This document shows positions 7,462 through 15,323 of a stretch of 20,634 nt of DNA, piece by piece. A program made the translations under genes and the position numbers. Below the pieces are notes generated by a model. That model searched no databases, was not told the DNA's origin, and was given only the letters and a program-made list of their open reading frames with translations. The stretch is taken from positions 1-20,634 of the forward strand of contig JAITQJ010000199.1 in the NCBI GenBank assembly GCA_031288955.1. Reading direction: 5' to 3'. This stretch comes from Planctomycetaceae bacterium. GTDB lineage: Bacteria > Planctomycetota > Planctomycetia > Pirellulales > Thermoguttaceae. Each line of letters begins with the position of its first letter. Position 1 is the stretch's first letter.

Positions 7462-8496
7462 ATGTCCGTTTCACGTGAAATTATAGATGATGTGTTTGCC
7501 TTTCGGAAACCGGAGCGGGTACCGGTCGGTGTGTGTCTCGGCGGAAGTTATCCCTTTTTTGTCGAAGGGGTCTCTTTACAGGAGTTGTTGACGCAGCCGC
7601 CGTCCAGAGCCGCTGAAATTTTTTACCGTGTCAACGAACGTGTCGGGGCGGACTTCATCACGGTCGGCACCGGTGCAACAGCATTGTTAATTGAAGGATT
7701 AGGAGGGCAAATCAAATTTTCGCCCAAAGGCGCACCGGAAATTGCTGCGCCGCTGGTGCAATCGGAAGCGGACATAGAAGCATTAAACATTCCGGCAGCA
7801 TTGCAGACAGAAAAGATGCAATGGTTAAAAGAGGCTGCGGCTGAAACAGTCAAATTGAATCATCAGCAAAAAAGTTTATTCGTCAGCGGACGCGCTCCGT
7901 TCACGTTAGCAGGACAACTGCTGGGCTTGGAAACGTTGTCAAAATCATTGTATAAGAACAAAACGTTTGTTGAAAAATTGTTGGAATTTACGGTTAAACT
8001 TTCCGCATCGTATTTTGAATGGATGCTGCAAATTGACGGACTGAACGGCATTTTTATTGCCGACCCCAGCGCATCCGGCGATGTGGTTTCCGTTAAACAT
8101 TTTGAAACAACCGTTATCCCGCCGCTGACAGCGGTTATGCAGCAACTCGCACATTACCAAAAATTATCGCTGATTCATATTTGCGGCAATATCACTGACC
8201 GGCTGCATTTGATTCCGCAAACCGGTATTCAGATGGTTTCAGTGGACAGTAAAGTCGATTTACAGCAGGCAAAAAAGATATTGGACGGCAAAACGGCTTT
8301 GGCAGGAAACGTGAATCCGGTAACCGTTTTAGAAGATAAAACGGCAGAGGAAGTTTATTGGGAAACGCAGCAATGTTTGAACATTGCGGCAAAAGACGGC
8401 GGTTTTATGCTTCTGCCCGGCTGTGATATTTCCGCAAAAGTAAGCGAAAAAAATATCAAGGCGTTTGTGAACGCCGCAAAAGAATGGAAGGAGTAA
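7462..8496 (+). CDS. UroD-family corrinoid methyltransferase 1 (MtaA/MtbA/MtsA-like)
   Basis: A 344-residue TIM-barrel protein of the uroporphyrinogen decarboxylase superfamily. It carries the zinc motif of the methyltransferase branch: H239-x-C241 in LIHICGNIT and C321 in LLPGCDIS. The IFIADPSASGDVVS strand, about 35 residues before the His, is also typical. Members of this branch move methyl groups between a corrinoid protein and a thiol, or from methylthio or methoxy substrates to the corrinoid. The start at 7462, 7 bases after the ligase stop, gives a natural N-terminus (SREIIDDVFAFRKPERVPVG); the longer frame overlaps the ligase and is rejected. The spacing places it in the same transcript as the NifD-like gene. 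Donor and acceptor are unknown. Confidence 0.82.
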   Translation: MSVSREIIDDVFAFRKPERVPVGVCLGGSYPFFVEGVSLQELLTQPPSRAAEIFYRVNERVGADFITVGTGATALLIEGLGGQIKFSPKGAPEIAAPLVQSEADIEALNIPAALQTEKMQWLKEAAAETVKLNHQQKSLFVSGRAPFTLAGQLLGLETLSKSLYKNKTFVEKLLEFTVKLSASYFEWMLQIDGLNGIFIADPSASGDVVSVKHFETTVIPPLTAVMQQLAHYQKLSLIHICGNITDRLHLIPQTGIQMVSVDSKVDLQQAKKILDGKTALAGNVNPVTVLEDKTAEEVYWETQQCLNIAAKDGGFMLLPGCDISAKVSEKNIKAFVNAAKEWKE

Positions 8497-8511
8497 AAGG
8501 ACGAATATAAT

Positions 8512-10023
8512 ATGACATATATCGAACTAAAAGTTGCCCCCCGCCGTGAAGAGCGGTTAGGAACCTGTATTGAGTTCGGCGGCACAGTCGGCGAAGTACA
8601 TCGTCAATTTTGCGGCGGTTGTCTGAAAAACCGGAGCCGGTCTTTCAGTCAGGGAACAATTTGTCAACTCCTGCCGGCAACGGCGATATTAACCTCCCTG
8701 CAAGACAGCGTGGTGATTGTTCACGGTGCGGTCGGCTGCGGCGGTGCCGTCCATTCACAAGGCGCAAGTGTCCGGCTGGGACAATTCAACAGCGGCGATA
8801 AAAACCCGAAGGGCGCACTCTGGCTTTCGACCAATTTAAGCGAAAGCGATGTTGTTTCCGGCGGTGAAGAGAAATTAAAACGGGCAATCATTGAAGCAGA
8901 TAAACGTTACCGTCCTTCCGCCATCATCGTTTTATCAACCTGCGTGCCGGGAATTATCGGCGATGATATTGACGGTGCTGCCGATGCGCTGAAAGAACAG
9001 GTCGCGGCAACGATTCTGCCGATTCACTGTGAAGGATTCAAGACAAAAATTATGGCAACCGCCTACGATGCGATATTTCATTCCTTTCTGCGCAATATGG
9101 TAGATGGAAACGATGAAACGGAATTTGCGGTGTATAACAACGAAGCGGCAGTTACGGCGGAAAAAATACGGAGAAGCCGGCTGGTCAATCTGCTTAATGT
9201 CTCTTCAATGACCGGACCCGACCAAAAGGAGTTGACCCGCCTTTTGAATAAACTCGGTCTTGAAGTAAATATGCTCCCTTGTGATGCCCATCCCGATGCG
9301 TTCCGGCTTGCCCCGTTTGCGGCACTCTCTATCGGTGTATGTCCCACTCACGATGATTATTTTATGTCGTATTTGCACGAAAAATTCGGCGTTCCGTTTG
9401 TCGGCGGTCAAATGCCCATCGGCATCGAAAACACCTCGCTTTGGCTGCGTCAGATTGCCGCAAAGTTAGGGCTTGAAGATGCTGCGGAACGTATCATTCA
9501 ATCAGAAACAGAAGAATTACACCGTGCATTACAACCGCTGCTGCCCAACTTGAAGAGCAAAACGGCAATGCTCAGCGCAGGCGAAATACGGACGCTGGCA
9601 ACTGCCGTGTTGTTACAGGAATTGGGTATGGAAATTCTTGCCGTGCGTCCCTATCACTACGACGAATTCGGCGGAACGGAAATAAGCAAACTCGAAAAGG
9701 TCAATCCGAAAATTCGAATCAATGTCGCAACGGCACAGCCGTTTGAGGCGGTCAATTTGATTTACCGCACGAAACCGGACATTTACATCGGACATAATTC
9801 GGACAATATTTGGGCGGCAAAATGCGGCGTTTCGATTTTACCGATTTACGGAACGAACAGCATTTACAGCGGCTACGCCGGTGCTTATGATGTCGCCCGC
9901 CGTATTGAGCGGCACCTGAAAAATCCGGTGTTCAATGAACATTTAGCAAAAAATGTCCGGCAGCCGTACAAAGAAAGTTGGTACGCCGAAGACCCGTTTA
10001 AGTATATCAAAGGAGTTGAATAA
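8512..10023 (+). CDS. Nitrogenase component-1-like alpha subunit (NifD-like)
   Basis: The 503-residue protein aligns by eye with NifD. Three P-cluster cysteines are present: C51 in GTICQLLPA, C76 in HGAVGCGG and C144 in LSTCVPGIIGDDIDG. The IHCEGF block at 171-176 matches NifD VRCEGF. C277 in IGVCPTHDDYF falls where NifD has the FeMo-co ligand Cys275. By contrast the position of the second FeMo-co ligand, NifD His442, lies in a segment (SILPIYGTNSIYSGYAG) without histidine, and the counterparts of NifD Val70, Arg96, Gln191 and His195 read Ile59, Gly84, Met181 and Tyr185. Extra cysteines at 19, 34 and 37 precede the core. It should pair with the next gene product and take electrons from the NifH-like protein. 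A reductase of something other than N2 is the likely role. Confidence 0.9.
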   Translation: MTYIELKVAPRREERLGTCIEFGGTVGEVHRQFCGGCLKNRSRSFSQGTICQLLPATAILTSLQDSVVIVHGAVGCGGAVHSQGASVRLGQFNSGDKNPKGALWLSTNLSESDVVSGGEEKLKRAIIEADKRYRPSAIIVLSTCVPGIIGDDIDGAADALKEQVAATILPIHCEGFKTKIMATAYDAIFHSFLRNMVDGNDETEFAVYNNEAAVTAEKIRRSRLVNLLNVSSMTGPDQKELTRLLNKLGLEVNMLPCDAHPDAFRLAPFAALSIGVCPTHDDYFMSYLHEKFGVPFVGGQMPIGIENTSLWLRQIAAKLGLEDAAERIIQSETEELHRALQPLLPNLKSKTAMLSAGEIRTLATAVLLQELGMEILAVRPYHYDEFGGTEISKLEKVNPKIRINVATAQPFEAVNLIYRTKPDIYIGHNSDNIWAAKCGVSILPIYGTNSIYSGYAGAYDVARRIERHLKNPVFNEHLAKNVRQPYKESWYAEDPFKYIKGVE

Positions 10024-10024
10024 A

Positions 10025-11371
10025 ATGCCTGATAACCGTTTTATTGAAAGACCGCGTTCATTTTGTTCGCTGGGCGGTGCGCTGCTTACGGCAACCGCTC
10101 TGCCGGAAGTTGTTCCGATACTGCATACCGCAATGGGCTGCGGCGGAAGTATCTACTGGAATCAATACGGCAGTACCGGCTATCTCGGTGCAGGTTATTG
10201 CGGCGGCTTGGCGGTTCCCAGTTCCAACATTCAGGAAAAAGACATCATCTTCGGCGGATTAGAACGTCTGGAAGAACAAGTCCGCACCACCATAGAGTTA
10301 ATTGACGGCAAACTGTTTATTATCCTTACCGGCTGCACGGCGGACATTATCGGTGATGATGTGCAGTCCGTTGTCCGGCAATACCGCAATGAGGGGATTA
10401 ACATTTTTGGAGCGGAAACCGGCGGATTTCACGGAAGCGGATACAAGGGACACGATACCGTGCTAACCGTACTGGCAAGCGAATTCATCGGGCAGAAAAA
10501 AACGAAAAAGAAGAACAAAATCAATCTGCTCGGTATCGTTCCGGGACAAGATGCGTTCTGGCGGGGTAACTTGCTGAAAATCCGTACGCTTCTGGAAAAA
10601 CTGGGATTAGAAGTCAATTCCTTTTTTACGCAACACGATACACTGGACAGTATCCAAAATGCCGGTGATGCCGAATTGACCGTTACTGTTTCGGATTTTT
10701 ACGCCCGCAAAACGGCAGAAGCATTGCAGGACGTTCATCATATTCCTTATGTAACAAATCCGTTTCCCATTGGTCCGACAGCAACGGAAGCGTTTTTGAA
10801 AAAAGTTGCCGAAGCATTGGAACTCGCACCGGAGACGGTGAATAAAGTCATTGTCTCGGAAAAAGAGCAGTATTTCCATTACATTGAACGCGTTGCAGAT
10901 GCTTACAATGACCTCGATTGGCAGCGTTATGCCGTCGTGGTCGGCGATGCCAATTATGCTCCGGCGATAACAAAATTCCTTGCCGATGATTTCGGCTGGC
11001 TGCCGGAGTTGATGGTCGTTACCGATGATATTGACGAAGAGGATAAAACCAAAATCAATGCGGTCATCGAATCGTTAACATCGCACTATCCGGCAGCCGT
11101 TGCTTATGAGTCCGACCCTACAGAAATCAAGACACATTTCTGGCAGGTGATTCCGAGAAGGACGGATAGTTTATATCAAAAGACTTTTTCTCCCGGCTTT
11201 GTTGTCGGAAGTCATCTGGAACGGGAATTTGCCGCGGACATCGGTGCCGGACATTTAACCGTAAGTTATCCGGTCGGCAACCGTATCGTTCTCAACCGCG
11301 GTTACGCCGGATATGACGGCAGTTTGTCGCTTATCGAAGATTTATTGTCTGTCATCGCAGCACAAAGATAA
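10025..11371 (+). CDS. Nitrogenase component-1-like beta subunit (NifK-like)
   Basis: The 448-residue protein is the partner of the NifD-like subunit. The three P-cluster cysteines expected of NifK are there: C14 in SFCSLGGAL, C39 in HTAMGCGG and C104 in LTGCTADIIGDD. NIQEKDIIFGGLERL at about 68-82 is the usual linker block of the superfamily. It lacks the long N-terminal extension of NifK and starts almost at the first cysteine, as minimal nitrogenase-like proteins do. The ATG lies one base after the previous stop, with AAAGGAG upstream, so translation of the two subunits is probably coupled. All six cysteines in the pair mean that a P-cluster-type 8Fe centre can be expected, unlike the 4Fe centres of the BchNB and CfbD proteins. 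Confidence 0.9.
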   Translation: MPDNRFIERPRSFCSLGGALLTATALPEVVPILHTAMGCGGSIYWNQYGSTGYLGAGYCGGLAVPSSNIQEKDIIFGGLERLEEQVRTTIELIDGKLFIILTGCTADIIGDDVQSVVRQYRNEGINIFGAETGGFHGSGYKGHDTVLTVLASEFIGQKKTKKKNKINLLGIVPGQDAFWRGNLLKIRTLLEKLGLEVNSFFTQHDTLDSIQNAGDAELTVTVSDFYARKTAEALQDVHHIPYVTNPFPIGPTATEAFLKKVAEALELAPETVNKVIVSEKEQYFHYIERVADAYNDLDWQRYAVVVGDANYAPAITKFLADDFGWLPELMVVTDDIDEEDKTKINAVIESLTSHYPAAVAYESDPTEIKTHFWQVIPRRTDSLYQKTFSPGFVVGSHLEREFAADIGAGHLTVSYPVGNRIVLNRGYAGYDGSLSLIEDLLSVIAAQR

Positions 11372-11382
11372 AGGATATTTTT

Positions 11383-12036
11383 ATGACAAAAACAAAACAC
11401 GAACTTTACGCTTTACTTTCCGATGCCGTTGTCGGGATGGACGAAGATACTGCCGCCGCATTGTCCCGCGAAGCAATCGGGGCAGGATACGATGCTTACG
11501 AAACCATTGAACAAGGACTTGCCAAAGGAATGGAACGCGCCGGTAAACTGTTCGACGAAAGCGAGTATTTTGTTCCCGAATTATTGATGTGTGCAGATGC
11601 TCTCAATGTCGGTTTGGACATATTACGACCGCATATCACGACCGAAGAGCGGAGCGAAAAGCATCGGATTGTTATCGGCGTGATTGAAGGCGATACGCAC
11701 GACATCGGCAAGAACCTTGTCAAGTTGATGTTGTCTGCTGCCGGTTTCGATGTGATTGATTTGGGCAGAGATGTACCGCCGTCCGTCTTTGTGGAACGCG
11801 CTATTAAGGAAGAGGCAAAAATCATTATGATTTCTTCCCTGATGACGACAACAATGGACGGAATGGAGGAAACCGTTCAATTACTGCACGAAAAAGGTGT
11901 CCGGGAAAAGTTCAAAGTTGCGGTCGGCGGCGGTCCCGTTTCCAGCGGGTTCGCCGAAAAAATCGGTGCCGACGGATACGCATCCAACGCAAACCAAGCC
12001 GTTAAACTGGCAAATGAGTTAGCACAGAGTAAATAA
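11383..12036 (+). CDS. Corrinoid (B12-binding) methyltransferase protein, MtaC/MtbC-like
   Basis: A 217-residue two-domain protein. Residues 1-90 form the helical methionine-synthase-like cap with the FDESEYFVPELLMCADAL block. Residues 95-217 are the Rossmann B12-binding domain with EGDTHDIGKN, where D104-x-H106-x-x-G109 supplies the lower axial histidine to cobalt. It also has SSLMTTTM and VGGGPVSSGFAEKIGADGY, which line the nucleotide tail. It carries the methyl group on cobalt and should be served by the two UroD-family enzymes on either side and kept in the Co(I) state by the activator encoded two genes later. AAAGGA precedes the ATG, 11 bases after the NifK-like gene. No initial methylamine or methanol methyltransferase (MtmB, MttB, MtaB) is present. 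Confidence 0.92.
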   Translation: MTKTKHELYALLSDAVVGMDEDTAAALSREAIGAGYDAYETIEQGLAKGMERAGKLFDESEYFVPELLMCADALNVGLDILRPHITTEERSEKHRIVIGVIEGDTHDIGKNLVKLMLSAAGFDVIDLGRDVPPSVFVERAIKEEAKIIMISSLMTTTMDGMEETVQLLHEKGVREKFKVAVGGGPVSSGFAEKIGADGYASNANQAVKLANELAQSK

Positions 12037-12075
12037 ATGTAACTGCTCCTGCCGCTTCCTTATTCACAACAAACA

Positions 12076-13092
12076 ATGTTCACTCCCAAAGAACGATTAC
12101 ACAATACTTTAACCGGCAAAGCCGCTGACCGTCCGCCGGTTATCTGTCCGGGCGGAATGATGAACGCCGCGGTTGTCGGCGTGATGAACAAGACCGGTAA
12201 TACATTGCCGGATGCTCATTATACCGCCGAAGCGATGAGCAATCTGGCTTATGATGTTCACGAAAATACCGGCTTTGAAAATTTCGGGATTCCTTTTTGT
12301 ATGACCGTCGAAGCCGAAGCACTCGGCAGCAGTATTGATTTTGGTTCCCTGAAATGCGAACCGAAAATTCAGGAGGAACGCTTTGCATCCGTGAAAGACG
12401 TTACTTTTATGCCGGACGGTTCGATTGAAAAAACGTCCCGCGGCGAAGCCGTGATTCAAACGGTTTACACGTTGTCCCGAAAGCATCCCGATATTCCGGC
12501 AATCGGAAGTTTAACGGGTCCCATCAGTACGGCAGCGTCAATCGTTGACCCGATGATTTTTCTGAAACAATTACGGCGTGAAAGAGAAAAGTCTCATCAG
12601 GTCATTGATTATGTCGTTAATCAGTTAATCAGTTATGCAAAACAGTTAGCGGATAATGGAGCGGCGGTTATTTCTATTGCTGACCCGACAGCGACGGGAG
12701 AAATTCTCGGACCGAAAATGTTTGAAGAATATGCCGTACTTTATTTGAATAAAATTGCGGATGCCGTTCACGAATACGGAATTCCGGTCATCATTCATAT
12801 TTGCGGCGATGTCCGAATGATAAAACCGCAACTGCATCAATTACACGGTAATGTGTTGAGCGTTGATGCAATGGTGGACTTAAAACGATTGAAAGACGAT
12901 TTGGAAAACAAACGGACGATGGGGAACATCAGCACCTATCTATTGGAATTTGGTAATGCAGAAAAAGTGTATCAGCGGACAAAAAATCTGCTGACGAAAA
13001 ACATTGATGTACTTGCTCCTGCCTGCGGATTAAGCACATCAACACCGCTCGAAAACATTACCGCTTTTACAACCGCCGTGAAGGAGATATAA
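12076..13092 (+). CDS. UroD-family corrinoid methyltransferase 2 (MtbA/MtaA-like)
   Basis: A 338-residue UroD-superfamily methyltransferase. The N-terminus MFTPKERLHNTLTGKAADR and the PPVICPGGMMN block are classical for MtbA/MtaA-type enzymes, and the zinc motif is complete: H241-x-C243 in IIHICGDV and C317 in APACGLST. The ISIADPTATGEILGP strand lies upstream of it. It is clearly a different paralogue from the enzyme encoded before the NifD-like gene. One of the two may take the methyl from the substrate and the other may pass it on to an acceptor. The ATG at 12076 has no clear Shine-Dalgarno sequence. The stop codon is directly followed by the start codon of the activator gene. Confidence 0.9.
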   Translation: MFTPKERLHNTLTGKAADRPPVICPGGMMNAAVVGVMNKTGNTLPDAHYTAEAMSNLAYDVHENTGFENFGIPFCMTVEAEALGSSIDFGSLKCEPKIQEERFASVKDVTFMPDGSIEKTSRGEAVIQTVYTLSRKHPDIPAIGSLTGPISTAASIVDPMIFLKQLRREREKSHQVIDYVVNQLISYAKQLADNGAAVISIADPTATGEILGPKMFEEYAVLYLNKIADAVHEYGIPVIIHICGDVRMIKPQLHQLHGNVLSVDAMVDLKRLKDDLENKRTMGNISTYLLEFGNAEKVYQRTKNLLTKNIDVLAPACGLSTSTPLENITAFTTAVKEI

Positions 13093-14694
13093 ATGCTTCC
13101 TGTTGTTACATTTATCAACGAACAAAAAGGTGCTGCCGTGCCGTCCGCTACAACGGTGCTGGACGCTGCGCGGCAACTGAATGTCGTTTTGGAATCCCCT
13201 TGTAACGGTGTCGGGACGTGCGGTAAATGCAAAGTTCAAATCAACGCCGAAACCGTTCTTGCCTGCCGGACAAAAATCACGCAAAACATTACCGTTTTTA
13301 CGCAAACAAAAGAAATTGAAAACAAGACACTCAAAATTTTGGCAAGCGGAAAAAGTTTTGAATATCCCTTGAAGCCGTTCATTTCAAAAACATTTGACGG
13401 GGAAAAAACGCTTGTCTATGGAGGAGACAAAATTTTAGGAACGGAAACCGGCGACACGGCAAACTCGTTGTACGGCATTGCCGTTGACATCGGAACAACA
13501 ACGTTGGTTACCGCAATCATTGACCTGACCAGCGGCAAGGAAACGGCAGCCGAAAGCCGGTTAAATCCGCAGAGTGCTTACGCACAGGACGTTCTCTCGC
13601 GAATTCATTTTTGCAACAGCAGCGGCGGTTTGACAACGTTACAAAAAACGCTTACCGATACGCTCAATGAAATGTTTGCCGCTGCCGCAGCGAAAGCGGG
13701 AGTCAGTACACAGCATATCTACGAGATTGTTTATAGCGGTAATACGGCAATGCTGCATCTTGCGTGCGGCGTGAGTCCGAAACCGCTGGGGCAATATCCG
13801 TATGTTTCGCAGATACAGGGCGGAGAACACATTCCATCGGCAAATCTGTCTCTGAACATATCGCCTTTCGGTCTCGTTTATTTACCGCCGGTTATTTCTG
13901 CTTTTATCGGAGCGGACATCACATCGGGGATATTGGTGTCGCAGTTGTTTGAGCGGAAAGAAACGATTCTTTTTATCGACATCGGAACGAACGGTGAAAT
14001 CGTTTTAGCAAAGGACGGTGCGCTGGCGGCAACATCCGCCGCTGCGGGTCCCGCCTTTGAAGGAATGAATATCGTCTGCGGAATGAGAGCCGGAAACGGT
14101 GCCGTTGAAAGTTTTCACATTGAAGAAAACGGCACCGTTTCGTTTCAGGTCATCGGTAATGAAGAGTATCCTCTATCCGCAGTCGGAATCTGCGGCAGCG
14201 GGCTTTTAGACATCACCGGCGAGTTAGTCCGAAGCGGTATTATTGGAAAGAGCGGAAGATTTTCTGTAACAGCAAATTCAGACAGGCTGCGTGAAAAAGA
14301 CGGTAAAAAAACGTTCTTTATCACAGACAGCGTTTATCTGACGCAAAACGATGTCCGCCAGATTCAACTTGCCAAAGGCGCAATCCGTTCAGGCATTGAA
14401 TCGCTTTTGACCGCATTAAACCTGACCGCAGACGAAGTTCAGCAGGTCGAAATTGCCGGTTCGTTCGGCTATCACCTGAACGAAAAGAGTTTGCTCGACA
14501 TCGGTTTATTGCCTGCGGCTTTCAAAGACAAAGTAAAGTTTGTCGGCAACACCGCCCAATCCGGCGGCATTGCTTTTTTGCTCAATACCGATTGCAGAGA
14601 AAAAATGTGTTCTGCTGTAACAGAAATAAGAAAAATCGAATTAGCAAACAACGAGGGTTTTGAAAAACTGTTTGTCGCTTCACTGGCATTTTAA
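13093..14694 (+). CDS. Reductive activator of corrinoid proteins (RACo/RamA-like, 2Fe-2S plus ASKHA domain)
   Basis: The 533-residue protein opens with a plant-type [2Fe-2S] ferredoxin domain with C37-x5-C43-x2-C46 and C58. After a linker comes the DUF4445/ASKHA ATPase-like domain: phosphate-1-type YGIAVDIGTTT at about 156-166 and phosphate-2-type ILFIDIGTNGEI near residue 295, with AGPAFEGMNI between them and GGIAFLLN towards the C-terminus. Such proteins use ATP and a low-potential electron to rescue corrinoid proteins from the inactive Co(II) state to Co(I). Its start codon directly abuts the stop of methyltransferase 2. It is slightly shorter than RACo of acetogens. Its presence makes a working, redox-active cobalamin pathway very likely. 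Confidence 0.9.
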   Translation: MLPVVTFINEQKGAAVPSATTVLDAARQLNVVLESPCNGVGTCGKCKVQINAETVLACRTKITQNITVFTQTKEIENKTLKILASGKSFEYPLKPFISKTFDGEKTLVYGGDKILGTETGDTANSLYGIAVDIGTTTLVTAIIDLTSGKETAAESRLNPQSAYAQDVLSRIHFCNSSGGLTTLQKTLTDTLNEMFAAAAAKAGVSTQHIYEIVYSGNTAMLHLACGVSPKPLGQYPYVSQIQGGEHIPSANLSLNISPFGLVYLPPVISAFIGADITSGILVSQLFERKETILFIDIGTNGEIVLAKDGALAATSAAAGPAFEGMNIVCGMRAGNGAVESFHIEENGTVSFQVIGNEEYPLSAVGICGSGLLDITGELVRSGIIGKSGRFSVTANSDRLREKDGKKTFFITDSVYLTQNDVRQIQLAKGAIRSGIESLLTALNLTADEVQQVEIAGSFGYHLNEKSLLDIGLLPAAFKDKVKFVGNTAQSGGIAFLLNTDCREKMCSAVTEIRKIELANNEGFEKLFVASLAF

Positions 14695-14708
14695 CTTTTT
14701 TAACCACA

Positions 14709-15266
14709 ATGAATTTATTAGATAACTGCATATCGGGAACACATTCGGACAATAAAAATGTTTGGAGTATTCTTGCTCCGTATTCTGCGGCGGCGCAGAC
14801 GGAACAGGGATTAGCGTTTTACAAGCGGACATACCGTGAACCGGCAGCCGTTCATCAGCAGTTACAGCGTATCACAAGCCGCCTGATAAGACAAATCAAC
14901 CGGCGTTTGCCGCAAATTATTTCCATTGCCGACCCATATACCAATCCGCAGACCGTATCGGAAACGCATTGCCGGGACTTTTCGTTACCGTATTTGATTC
15001 GCCTTTTAGCCGCCTTAAATCCGGCACACGGCGGGATTATTCACCTTTGCCCTTACTGCTCGACGTTGCTGGAAAAATATAATCTGGTGCAAGTGGAGAC
15101 CGTATCCTTGATGACTTCAAAATTGTATGAGGACATTTTATCTGAGTATTGTCAAGCAGAAAAACTTGTATTGGCAGGAAAACAATGTATCCATACGGAA
15201 AAGACAAATAAAATCTTTTTGTTACATTTATCCGATTCCTTTTCTATTCAGCAAAATATACTTTAA
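14709..15266 (+). CDS. Half-size UroD/methyltransferase-like protein (C-terminal half of the barrel)
   Basis: This 185-residue product resembles only the second half of the two UroD-family enzymes in the operon. From about residue 20 the order is the same as in methyltransferase 2 from about its residue 144: an S-I-L-A-P-Y segment, a helix, IISIADPYTNPQT, a YLIRLLAAL helix, and IIHLCPYCSTLL with H112-x-C114. Cys160 in LAGKQCI sits where the complete enzymes have their third zinc ligand. The N-terminal half of the barrel and the last helices are missing. It could be a remnant, but it is uninterrupted, keeps the metal residues and lies 14 bases after the activator gene. It may bind metal and work with one of the full-length enzymes. 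I do not know a named family for it. Confidence 0.6.
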   Translation: MNLLDNCISGTHSDNKNVWSILAPYSAAAQTEQGLAFYKRTYREPAAVHQQLQRITSRLIRQINRRLPQIISIADPYTNPQTVSETHCRDFSLPYLIRLLAALNPAHGGIIHLCPYCSTLLEKYNLVQVETVSLMTSKLYEDILSEYCQAEKLVLAGKQCIHTEKTNKIFLLHLSDSFSIQQNIL

Positions 15267-15323
15267 CATTTGCCGCTTTCCGGTAACAACAACACAGCAA
15301 ACCAACAACAGGAGTTCTCTATT

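Noticed and set aside
7462..13092. Pyrrolysine-dependent methylamine methyltransferases
   Set aside because: Both methyltransferases belong to the UroD family, with no in-frame TAG and no resemblance to MtmB, MtbB or MttB.
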